In this document: piece after piece, positions 1 to 6,474 of the stretch
Layout: each line of letters starts with the position of its first letter
How positions within the stretch are numbered: the stretch's first letter is position 1
NCBI GenBank assembly: GCA_012798145.1
Contig: JAAZNT010000430.1
Span: forward strand, 1 to 9,422
Reading direction: 5' to 3'
Source: Thermoanaerobaculaceae bacterium
GTDB lineage: Bacteria > Acidobacteriota > UBA4820
Length of the DNA stretch: 9,422 bases
Notes under the pieces: generated by a model
Databases searched by the model: none
The model's input: the letters and a program-made list of their open reading frames with translations, nothing else
What the model was told of the DNA's origin: nothing
Made by a program: the position numbers and the translations under genes

Positions 1-1681
1 CGAAAAGATTGTGAAGGTCTCCCAATGACTCTTGATAAGCGCCCACAAGAAAAACACCAAGATAATATGGCTTTTCATCCAATTCGTGAAGTTCAATTGT
101 GTGCTTGACATCGTGCAAATCTATAAACTGATCAATTTTTCCATCTGAATCGCAAGTAATGTCGGCAAGAGTGGCTCTCCTTGTCGGCTCTTCCTTTAGT
201 CTATGAATTGGACAGATGGGAAAAAGCTGCTTAACCGCCCAATGGTCTGGAAGACTCTGAAAAACAGAAAAATTGAGATAGTATGTGTCTGAAATGAATT
301 TCTCAAGATTTTCAAATTCATCGGGTACATAGTCAAGACTCCCAACGACTTTTGCAAGTTTTTTGCATATTTCCCAGAAAATTCTTTCTATCCTTCCCCT
401 ATCCTTCAAAGACAATATGCCAACATTAAAAAGTGTCAACGAATCGTCCCTTATTTGAAGTGCGTCGTGGTAACTTTCCTGAAAATTCTTCATTGACAAG
501 CCGTCAAGAACTTCTTTCATTGAGTGAACCAATTCGTGAGCATCCTCTTCAACCTCTATTTTTTCTCTCTCTTCAGCAAGTCTGCTCGAGCCAAGAACAT
601 TAAGAATCAAAACAGAATGGTAAGCGACAAGAGCCCTTCCGCTTTCTGAAATGACATTTGGGACAGGAATATCGTTTTCATTGCACGCTTCATTCACAGC
701 AGAAATAACATCCGAAGCGTATTCTTCAAGGCTGTAATTTGCACTGGAAGGGAAATTTGTTTTTGAACCGTCGTAGTCAACCGCAAGCCCTCCGCCCACA
801 TCAAAATATTCCATTGGAAGACCCATCTTGCAAAGTTCTATAAAGATTCTTGTGCTTTCGCCAAGCGCTTCTTTGATGCTTTGAATTGATGTGATCTGAG
901 AGCCAAGATGGAAATGAAGAAGTTTGACTGAAGACTCAATTTTCGCCTCTTTGAATTTCTCGACGGCTGTAATAATTTCTGAAGGGAAAAGCCCAAATTT
1001 TGATTTGTCTCCTCCTGAACTTTCCCATTTTCCCCTTCCCCTCGCAGTAAGTTTAGCCCTTATTCCTATGAGCGGTTTAACTTTTAATGATTTAGCCCAT
1101 TTAATTATCAGATCAACTTCCGAAGGTTTTTCTACTACTATAAAAACCTGTTTCCCCATTTTTCTTGCCCATAAAGCCATCTCAATGTATTCGTCGTCTT
1201 TATACCCGTTGCAGATTATAATTGACTTTGGATTTGAAAGCGTTGAAAGGGCGATTAACATCTCCGCTTTTGTTCCTGCTTCAAGCCCGAAGTTGTATTC
1301 TGAGCCAAACTCCACAATATCCTCAACAACCTGTCTGCTCTGGTTGACTTTTATTGGATAAACTCCGTAATATTTGCCTTTGTATTCATACTCTTTTATT
1401 GCCTTGTAAAAAGCGGAGTGAATCTCCTCTATTCTCTTTCTTAAAATTCCCGTAAATCTCAAAAGGAGAGGCGGTTTTAGCCCTCTTATGCTTAAATCCT
1501 CCACGAGTTCTCTTAAATCCACATGCAACGATTTCTCTTTTGAAGGAGTAACAATAACATTGCCTTTCTCATTGATTTCAAAAAAACCTTTGCCCCACTC
1601 TCTGATGTTGTAAACCTCTCTCGCTTTTTCAATTGACCATTTTGAAAGTGAGGTGTCAGATTTGATTTTAAGTTTCTGCAT
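1..1681 (-). CDS. speA: Biosynthetic arginine decarboxylase, PLP-dependent (3' end cut by window)
   Basis: This enzyme decarboxylates L-arginine to agmatine, the first step of the agmatine route to putrescine and spermidine, and belongs to the fold III alanine-racemase-like family. I translated 560 codons with no stop. The family is about 630-660 residues, so the C-terminus lies outside the window. Visible motifs, in order, are the PLP-lysine segment GVYPIKVNQ (K111), NFGLEAGTKAE (130-140), SSGGDKSKFGL (221-231), LLHFHLGSQ (H256, H258), the glycine-rich phosphate loop DVGGGLAVDYDG (294-305), ISESGRA (344-350), and ITCDSDG with the family's active-site cysteine at C510. The ATG start is supported by an AGGAGG site 9 nt upstream (1691-1696) and a promoter just before it. 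The gene follows holA after 65 bp on the same strand, so it may also receive readthrough. No key residue appears to be missing. Identification is secure. Confidence 0.96.
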   Translation of the reverse strand, partial: MQKLKIKSDTSLSKWSIEKAREVYNIREWGKGFFEINEKGNVIVTPSKEKSLHVDLRELVEDLSIRGLKPPLLLRFTGILRKRIEEIHSAFYKAIKEYEYKGKYYGVYPIKVNQSRQVVEDIVEFGSEYNFGLEAGTKAEMLIALSTLSNPKSIIICNGYKDDEYIEMALWARKMGKQVFIVVEKPSEVDLIIKWAKSLKVKPLIGIRAKLTARGRGKWESSGGDKSKFGLFPSEIITAVEKFKEAKIESSVKLLHFHLGSQITSIQSIKEALGESTRIFIELCKMGLPMEYFDVGGGLAVDYDGSKTNFPSSANYSLEEYASDVISAVNEACNENDIPVPNVISESGRALVAYHSVLILNVLGSSRLAEEREKIEVEEDAHELVHSMKEVLDGLSMKNFQESYHDALQIRDDSLTLFNVGILSLKDRGRIERIFWEICKKLAKVVGSLDYVPDEFENLEKFISDTYYLNFSVFQSLPDHWAVKQLFPICPIHRLKEEPTRRATLADITCDSDGKIDQFIDLHDVKHTIELHELDEKPYYLGVFLVGAYQESLGDLHNLF

Positions 1682-1700
1682 CTTAATAACCCTCCTCAAA

Positions 1701-1724
1701 AACATATTTTAAGACATATTTTAA
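1701..1724 (-). repeat. 12-bp tandem direct repeat over the speA -10 element
   Basis: On the minus strand, TTAAAATATGTC is followed at once by TTAAAATATGTT, two copies matching at 11 of 12 positions. The second copy contains the -10 hexamer and the first fills most of the spacer. A 12-bp period places both copies on similar helix faces, as in some operators, but AT-rich sequence can also repeat by chance. No regulator is encoded in the window to pair with it. Confidence 0.5.
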
Positions 1725-1733
1725 TATTGTCAA
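1706..1733 (-). promoter_or_regulatory. Sigma70-type promoter of speA
   Basis: Reading the minus strand, a perfect -35 TTGACA (1733-1728) is followed after 16 nt by a -10 TAAAAT (1711-1706, 5 of 6 consensus). Transcription would begin near 1699, giving a leader of about 18 nt that starts almost at the AGGAGG site. This is the best promoter match in the window and suggests speA can be transcribed independently of the upstream holA operon. Confidence 0.75.
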
Positions 1734-1746
1734 AAACATTCTTCCT

Positions 1747-2733
1747 TCACACCCTAAGCAACTTAAGCAGATGAATTTCAACTGCAGTCCAAGGTTCAAC
1801 GGGGTCCCCCTTTATCGCTTTGTCCAAAAGTGCAAAACTTTCAAGAGAATTAAGAGTCTGCTTTTCGCTCCATTTTGAAAAATTATCTTTAATTCTTTGC
1901 AACTGCCAATACTGAAGCCCCTTTTCAACCATCTCTGGAGTTATCGCGCCAAATGAAACACCGCTTTTAGAAATGCTGTGAATTTTTGCAATATATGTCA
2001 TCTGTTTCGCTATTGTTGAAACAAACGCAATTGGCGAAGCGGATGCGTCGTTTTCAACTTTCCTTATTGCTTCAGATATCCCTCGTTCGTCTCTTGACAA
2101 AAATTTCTCTTGAAGTTCAAAGATTGAAACGCTTCCGCCTGTTCCAAGAAGATCCAAAACATCTTCCTCTGTTATATTTTTTGTCTCCTCAGCCGCAAGA
2201 CAAAGGATGTCCATAGCTGGTGGCATAAGGTGCAAATCTCTTCCCGCCCACGATTCAAGCATAAGAATTGCGCTTTCAGAAATATCAATATTTTTTTCTC
2301 TCACTCTTTTTAAAATATAACTTTTAGCAGAATGGGGGTTAAAGTTTTCTGGTTTTACAAGAGAAACTATTTCCTTCCATACAGAATCAATTTTTTTGTT
2401 TTTCTCTGAAAGGTCTCCTACATATTCAATGAAGAGATAAACAGAAGAAAACGGCTTTTTTAAAAACTCCGCCAATTTTTTTGTTGTCTCTTTTCCCATT
2501 TTCTCTGCGTTTTTAAGATATATCATTGAAACTGACTCGAAAATTCCTTGCGTCCTAAACAAATTCTGTAAATCTGATGGCAGAAGTTCACTCCCAAAAA
2601 TTTTAGTAACTTCCCCTTCGTTTTTCCATTTTTCAAAAAATTTCTCTGCCTCGCTTCCAAAAAACCTGTCATTTGAGGCATAAGCAAGTCTAACAACAAC
2701 TGGGACTGGTTTTTGCGGTTCTTTTTTCTTCAC
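1747..2733 (-). CDS. holA: DNA polymerase III delta subunit (clamp loader)
   Basis: Delta is the clamp-loader subunit that binds and opens the beta sliding clamp during replication. The protein is 328 residues, normal for HolA. It has the expected order: an N-terminal domain I (about 11-135) that lacks an intact Walker A, as usual for delta; a helical domain II (about 136-200, including LESWAGRDLHLM and ITEEDVLDLLG); and a C-terminal collar domain (about 201-328). The collar carries the recognisable FELQEKFLSRDERG, the SPIAFVSTIAKQM segment, and the closing LLDKAIKGD and VEIHLLKLL. The start is GTG at 2733-2731, supported by AAGGAG 8 nt upstream. The GTG overlaps the TGA of the upstream permease gene by 4 nt, implying translational coupling. 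HolA sequences diverge strongly, so the call rests on overall pattern and length rather than on a catalytic motif. Confidence 0.88.
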   Translation of the reverse strand: MKKKEPQKPVPVVVRLAYASNDRFFGSEAEKFFEKWKNEGEVTKIFGSELLPSDLQNLFRTQGIFESVSMIYLKNAEKMGKETTKKLAEFLKKPFSSVYLFIEYVGDLSEKNKKIDSVWKEIVSLVKPENFNPHSAKSYILKRVREKNIDISESAILMLESWAGRDLHLMPPAMDILCLAAEETKNITEEDVLDLLGTGGSVSIFELQEKFLSRDERGISEAIRKVENDASASPIAFVSTIAKQMTYIAKIHSISKSGVSFGAITPEMVEKGLQYWQLQRIKDNFSKWSEKQTLNSLESFALLDKAIKGDPVEPWTAVEIHLLKLLRV

Positions 2734-3752
2734 TTACGAAACTCCTTTGGGTCTAAAACATCTCTCAATGCGTCGCCCAAAAGATTATATGACAAAACAG
2801 ATAGAAAAATCATAATTCCCGGAAATACTCCGATCCACCAAGAGTTCCACGATTTTTGGATCAAACTCAAAACATTTCCCCAAGAAGGCTCTGGAGGTTG
2901 AACACCAACGCCTAAAAAAGAAAGTCCCGACTCTGCAAGAATCGCTCCTCCAACACCAAAAGTCAAAGCGACTATTATAGGAGCAACAGCATTTGGAATA
3001 AGGTGCCTGAAAATTATAAAGCGGGATGATGCGCCCATAACTTCAGCAGCGCTTACAAAATCCGCTTTTTTTAGTTTCATAAACTCTCCCCTTGTGTATC
3101 TTGCAATCCCTGTCCACGATGTAAGCCCGATTATTACCATTAATGTCCATACATTAAGATATTTTGGTTCCATTACTGCCGCGATCGTTATTATAAGGAA
3201 AAATGTGGGAAAAGATAACATCACTTCTATCAGTCTTGAAATGATAATTTTGTCAATCGCACCTCCAAAATAGCCCCCGATACCCCCGATGATAACCCCT
3301 AAAAAACCAGCGATGAAAACAGCCACAAATCCAACAAGCAGAGAATTTTTTGAGCCGTAAACGAGTCTTGCAAAGATATCCCTTCCGTTGTCATCACAGC
3401 CGAAAAAATGCCTCTTTTTCAAATCTGGAGGAATTGAAATGTCATCAATGTTTGTTTCAAAAGGAGAATATGGGCAGGGCGGCAAAATACATTTACTGAT
3501 TCTTCCATCCTTTTTTGCGTCTTCAATAAAGTAGGGGTTTGTCTGAAGTTTAAGGGAAATCTCGTCGGGTTTAAGAAATCTGTTGAAGGGGAACAAATCC
3601 CTGAAAGCGCTAAACCTTGCTTTACCATCGTAGATGCAGAAAAGCGGCTTATTGTTGGCAATCAGCGGAGCAAAATAGGACACAAAAATCATAGCCACTA
3701 TAAAAAAGAAAGCGCATTTAGAACTTCCGCTTTTTAAAACTCTTTTTATCAC
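2730..3752 (-). CDS. ABC transporter permease, DppC/OppC family with YejE-like periplasmic insertion
   Basis: This is an inner-membrane subunit of a peptide/nickel-type ABC importer and pairs with the permease encoded just upstream. It is 340 residues long. TM1 (about 13-31) is followed by a long extracytoplasmic segment (about 32-113), then HFFGCDDNGRDIFARLVYG (115-133), a form of the family's FGTDxxGRD motif, and five further membrane segments. The EAA loop that contacts the ATPase is seen as DFVSAAEVMGAS with FRHLIPN (231-254). PPEPSWGNVL (286-295) is also typical. The insertion begins IANNKPLFCIYDGK (31-44), which from memory resembles E. coli YejE of the microcin C/peptide transporter. 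The start is GTG at 3752-3750 with GAGGAG 6 nt upstream, overlapping the stop of the preceding gene by 4 nt. The substrate cannot be read from the sequence: oligopeptide, dipeptide and nickel are all possible. Confidence 0.93.
   Translation of the reverse strand: MIKRVLKSGSSKCAFFFIVAMIFVSYFAPLIANNKPLFCIYDGKARFSAFRDLFPFNRFLKPDEISLKLQTNPYFIEDAKKDGRISKCILPPCPYSPFETNIDDISIPPDLKKRHFFGCDDNGRDIFARLVYGSKNSLLVGFVAVFIAGFLGVIIGGIGGYFGGAIDKIIISRLIEVMLSFPTFFLIITIAAVMEPKYLNVWTLMVIIGLTSWTGIARYTRGEFMKLKKADFVSAAEVMGASSRFIIFRHLIPNAVAPIIVALTFGVGGAILAESGLSFLGVGVQPPEPSWGNVLSLIQKSWNSWWIGVFPGIMIFLSVLSYNLLGDALRDVLDPKEFRK
2742..2747 (-). promoter_or_regulatory. Ribosome binding site fixing the GTG start of holA
   Basis: AAGGAG lies inside the last codons of the upstream permease gene, 8 nt before GTG at 2733. 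It supports this non-ATG start and the 4-nt GTGA overlap. Confidence 0.75.
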
Positions 3753-4735
3753 TTCCCTCTCCTCGTTCTCGGGTCAACGATGAAATACCCCAAATCGGTA
3801 AGTGCGCTTCCAAGAAGGACAAGCGCAGCTCCCAAAACGCTTAGAGCCATAATAACGGGATAATCCCTTGTATAAACTGCTTTCAGGTATAACTGCCCTG
3901 CTCCGGGCCAAGAAAAAATTGACTCAATGATTACACTTCCCGCAACCATTTCAGGAAGAATCAACCCAAAAAGAGTTACAAAGGGGATTAGCGAACTTCT
4001 CAAAATATGGTTGAAGAAAATTCTTTTGAAAGTTGACCCCTTCGCCTTCGCTGTTTTAATGTAATCCTGATTCATAACTTCAAGCAATGTTGAGCGCGTG
4101 AACCTTGAAAGAAATGCAAAACCTGAAAGAGCCATACACATAGCGGGCAGAAAAGCGTGGTAAAAAAGATCAGCAGTGTATCTGAAAAAGCCAAAATTTA
4201 CAGCATTGTCGCTGTGCATTCCAAAGAATGGAAACCACTTTAGTTTTACTCCGAAAATCAATATAAAAATTACTCCAATCCAATAGGAAGGAAGAGCGTA
4301 AAGGGCGTAAAAAAACCCTCCTGAAACTTTATCAAAAAGAGAATCTTTTTTAAGAGCAGAAACACAGCCCGCTGGAAAAGAGACAATTATCATAAGAAAC
4401 AGCGAAAAAAAGTTTAGAAACAAAGTGGCGGGGATCCTTTCTCTGATGACTTTGTAAACAGGCCTTCTTTCAGAAAAAGATTCGCCCAAAGAGCCTGTCA
4501 AAAGGGAAAAAAGCCAATTTTTGTATTGAATCAAAACAGGTTTGTCAAGTTCATACTTTTGCAAAAGCGCCTGATAATCCAAAGGAGCCATTTTCGCGAT
4601 TGCCTTTTCCTGAGACGCCTGAAAAACAGAAAAAGGCGTTCCGGGAGCAAGTTTCACAATTAAAAAGACCACAAGCGTTATAAGAATGAATGTCGTAAAG
4701 AGAGTTAAAATCTTTTCAAACAAAAACCTTGCCAT
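3749..4735 (-). CDS. ABC transporter permease, DppB/OppB family
   Basis: This is the partner inner-membrane permease of the peptide/nickel-type importer. It is 328 residues long, normal for DppB/OppB. TM1 (about 9-28) is followed by the signature APGTPF (30-35), a periplasmic segment with LDKPVLIQYKNWL (63-75) and GSLGESF (81-87), then five membrane segments at about 104-127, 137-162, 188-210, 247-272 and 293-320. The EAA loop QDYIKTAKAKGSTFKRIFFN (223-242) is the ATPase-docking region. The C-terminus has the usual YFIVDPRTR (317-325). The ATG start has GAGG 4 nt upstream. The stop overlaps the next permease's start by 4 nt (GTGA). It is the first gene of its operon. Neither the ATPases (DppD/F type) nor a substrate-binding protein lies in the window, so they must be encoded elsewhere or the pair shares components with another transporter. 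Confidence 0.95.
   Translation of the reverse strand: MARFLFEKILTLFTTFILITLVVFLIVKLAPGTPFSVFQASQEKAIAKMAPLDYQALLQKYELDKPVLIQYKNWLFSLLTGSLGESFSERRPVYKVIRERIPATLFLNFFSLFLMIIVSFPAGCVSALKKDSLFDKVSGGFFYALYALPSYWIGVIFILIFGVKLKWFPFFGMHSDNAVNFGFFRYTADLFYHAFLPAMCMALSGFAFLSRFTRSTLLEVMNQDYIKTAKAKGSTFKRIFFNHILRSSLIPFVTLFGLILPEMVAGSVIIESIFSWPGAGQLYLKAVYTRDYPVIMALSVLGAALVLLGSALTDLGYFIVDPRTRRGK
3759..3764 (-). promoter_or_regulatory. Ribosome binding site fixing the GTG start of the DppC/OppC-like permease
   Basis: GAGGAG sits 6 nt before GTG at 3752, within the end of the upstream permease gene. It decides the non-ATG start and supports translational coupling of the two permeases. Confidence 0.7.
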
Positions 4736-4750
4736 TTAACCTCAAAAAAT

Positions 4751-4759
4751 ATTTTAACA
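4751..4759 (-). promoter_or_regulatory. Candidate extended -10 promoter for the permease-holA operon
   Basis: On the minus strand, TGT directly precedes TAAAAT (4756-4751), matching an extended -10 (TGn-TAnAAT type). I see no good -35 at 16-18 nt, which extended -10 promoters can tolerate. The start of transcription would fall only about 10 nt before the ATG, around GAGG, so the leader would be very short. The call is plausible but weak in AT-rich DNA. Confidence 0.4.
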
Positions 4760-4791
4760 TAAAATAAGTTTTAGTTTTTCTAATAAGCCTC

Positions 4792-4820
4792 TTGCCCTGA
4801 AATGAAGAAAGTGGTATGGT
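4792..4820 (+). promoter_or_regulatory. Candidate promoter of the GspE-like/Clp operon
   Basis: TTGCCC (4792-4797, 4 of 6 to TTGACA) is followed after 17 nt by TATGGT (4815-4820), which is preceded by the extended -10 dinucleotide TG at 4812-4813. An overlapping alternative is TGG-TAAAAT at 4817-4825, also an extended -10 but without a -35 at proper spacing. Either gives a start near 4827-4832, so the leader would be 12-17 nt with GGAAGGAG (4827-4834) at its very beginning. Confidence 0.5.
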
Positions 4821-4843
4821 AAAATTGGAAGGAGTTTGCTGAT

Positions 4844-6067
4844 ATGGTGGATAAAATAACATTTGAATCCCAAAAAAAGCAGATTGATGATCCTTTAAAA
4901 ATGAAGAGTGCAGCCGACGAGAAAAATGTAATTCAAGAAGTTGACAAAATCATTAGTGACGCAATTGAAACAGGCGCGACCGAAATTCACTTTGAACCTG
5001 AACAGGAAGGTTATTTGATAAGGGCGCGGCAGGGAACATTGCTAAGCGAAGTGGGAAAAGTTCAAGAAAAACTAAAAGGAAATGTTGCAAACAGACTAAA
5101 AGTTTTGGGCGGTATGGACATAACAAAGAATAAAATCCCTCAAAGCGGTTTTTTTAAAATTCAGAAGGGCGAAAAAAAGATTGAGTTGTATGTTTACATT
5201 TTACCCACTCTTTACGGCGAATCAATAGTGATAAAAATTTCTTATAAAGTCAGCGCCACTATGAGATTAAATCAACTCGGGATGAACCCGAATGTTTTGA
5301 ACGAATATATTAAAGCCCTTGCAAAAGGTTCGGGGTTGTACCTGATAACGGGGCCTCCCGGTTCAGGAAAAAGGACAACTGCTTACGCTTCTATTCTTGA
5401 AATAATTAAGCCACAACTTCTTGCTATGGGGTTTGACCCTATAATTAAATACGAGATAGCGGGAATGGTTCAAGGAAAACCCGAAGAAAAAAGCGAATTC
5501 ACATTCGCTGAAGCAATATCGTCTTTGATGAAGCAAGAGCCGGATATCGCTTACATTGGAGACATTACAAACGAAAACGAAGCGAGAGCGACAATTCAAG
5601 GCGCTTTCGCAAAAAGAGTTGTCCTTGCAAGAATGACTGCAAACGACACAATAAACGCCATACAGAACCTTGTAGATATGGGCGTCCAGCCGTTTCTTCT
5701 TGCTGCGTCCTTGACCGCGATAATTAACCAGCGACTGATAAGGAAATTGTGTCCCGCCTGCAGAGTCCCATATCAAGTGGACGAAGCGATTCAAAGGGAA
5801 CTTGGGATCAAACTTCCAGAAAACGCCCGCTTTTTCAAGGCGAAGGGATGTCCGCAATGCAACAACACAGGATATCAAGGGGTTGTCGCTCTCTTTGAAC
5901 TCTACAGACCTTCAGAAGAACTGAACAAAATGATTGTGGCAAAAGAAACAATTCAGAGCATCAGAGCCCAAGCATACAAAGAGGGGTTAATATCATTAAA
6001 GAAAGACGGAATATCAAAAGTTTTAATGGGTCTCGCTACTCTTGAGGATGTTCTAAATAGTTTATAG
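4844..6067 (+). CDS. GspE/PilB-like type II secretion/type IV pilus ATPase homologue, probably catalytically degenerate
   Basis: The protein has 407 residues and lacks the N1/MshEN domain of full-length GspE/PilB (about 500-570 residues). An N2-like domain (about 30-135) includes ATEIHFEPE (45-53), KIPQSGF (97-103) and ILPTLYGES (119-127). The RecA-like ATPase domain (about 145-300) is followed by the zinc tetracysteine C303-C306/C336-C339 and a C-terminal helical region. Family signatures are altered throughout. Walker A is GPPGSGKR (170-177), with K176 kept but the Mg-binding Thr/Ser replaced by R177. The Walker B region is EPDIAYIGDITN (232-243), with D240 where the family has the catalytic Glu. 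The Asp-box VEDPxE is lost around 198-204. The His-box LHTND reads MTAND (264-268). Conserved N2 arginines are replaced by K97, F103, Y116 and K131. It may bind nucleotide but is unlikely to hydrolyse ATP normally. The ATG has AAGGAG 9 nt upstream. It is the first gene of a three-gene operon. Family membership is secure; function is unknown. Confidence 0.9.
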   Translation: MVDKITFESQKKQIDDPLKMKSAADEKNVIQEVDKIISDAIETGATEIHFEPEQEGYLIRARQGTLLSEVGKVQEKLKGNVANRLKVLGGMDITKNKIPQSGFFKIQKGEKKIELYVYILPTLYGESIVIKISYKVSATMRLNQLGMNPNVLNEYIKALAKGSGLYLITGPPGSGKRTTAYASILEIIKPQLLAMGFDPIIKYEIAGMVQGKPEEKSEFTFAEAISSLMKQEPDIAYIGDITNENEARATIQGAFAKRVVLARMTANDTINAIQNLVDMGVQPFLLAASLTAIINQRLIRKLCPACRVPYQVDEAIQRELGIKLPENARFFKAKGCPQCNNTGYQGVVALFELYRPSEELNKMIVAKETIQSIRAQAYKEGLISLKKDGISKVLMGLATLEDVLNSL

Positions 6068-6075
6068 GAGGGGAG

Positions 6076-6474
6076 ATGGGCAACAAACTTATTTTAAGAT
6101 TGAAAGACGGTTCAATGCTGAAATGTTCTTCAAGAATACCTTTTTCTGCTGCTTTTGAAAATGTTACTGTCATTGACGAAAAGGGAGAAGTGCACAAGAT
6201 TCCCATTTCGGAAATTAAGGCGATCTTCTTTGTGAAAGATTTCAATGGCAATCCAAATTATAAGGCAGGAGCAGAGTTTGGAGAGGGCTCTCCCAAAGCC
6301 GGCAAAACTGTTTCTGTAAAATTCCACGACGGAGAGACGATCAAAGGAAAAGTGATAAATCTTGCTGAAGGACAGAACGGTTTTTTCCTTTATCCCGCAG
6401 ACCCCCTTGACAACAACGAGAAGGTTTTTGTTGTTAGGAGCAATGCCCTTGAAATAAAAACGGAGACGGAATGA
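6076..6474 (+). CDS. Small two-repeat beta-rich protein (DUF6982/PilZ-associated-like domain)
   Basis: The protein has 132 residues, no signal peptide and no membrane segment, so it is probably cytoplasmic. It consists of two similar halves. Residues 5-57 run from LILRLKDGSMLK to EIKAIFFVKDFNGNP, and residues 77-130 run from VSVKFHDGETIKG through GFFLYPADPLDNNEKVFVV. From memory, IKAIFFVKDFxGNP and GFFLYPADPxxNNEKVFVV are characteristic of a small domain, which I believe is called DUF6982, found alone or beside PilZ-type proteins in several phyla. I could not check that name. No enzymatic motif is visible, and a binding or adaptor role is inference. The gene starts 8 bp after the upstream stop, with AGGAGG (6066-6071) overlapping that stop, and its TGA overlaps the next ATG by 4 nt (ATGA). 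Co-translation with both neighbours is therefore likely. Confidence 0.85.
   Translation: MGNKLILRLKDGSMLKCSSRIPFSAAFENVTVIDEKGEVHKIPISEIKAIFFVKDFNGNPNYKAGAEFGEGSPKAGKTVSVKFHDGETIKGKVINLAEGQNGFFLYPADPLDNNEKVFVVRSNALEIKTETE

Larger units (their letters stand above)
4736..4843. other. Divergent intergenic region
   Basis: These 108 bp separate the minus-strand permease-holA operon from the plus-strand pseudo-ATPase/Clp operon. The region is AT-rich, contains candidate promoters for both directions, and shows no convincing hairpin, terminator or small ORF. Both operons start within it, so a regulator bound here could affect both. No operator palindrome was evident. Confidence 0.7.

Noticed and set aside
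924..1361. 145-codon plus-strand open frame
   Set aside because: It lies wholly antisense to the well-conserved PLP-barrel part of speA, has no recognisable domain, and is explained as a shadow of the coding strand.
1682..1746. Rho-independent terminator between holA and speA
   Set aside because: There is no GC-rich stem followed by a T-run. The segment is explained by a promoter and a direct repeat, so readthrough into speA remains possible.
5339..5395. Frameshift or assembly error creating the odd Walker A of the GspE-like gene
   Set aside because: The frame is continuous on both sides with family-like sequence, and other catalytic positions far away are altered too. Local error is therefore an unlikely sole cause.
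5363..5878. 171-codon minus-strand open frame
   Set aside because: It is antisense to the ATPase domain and zinc region of the GspE-like gene, whose family motifs are clear. The translated product shows no family features.
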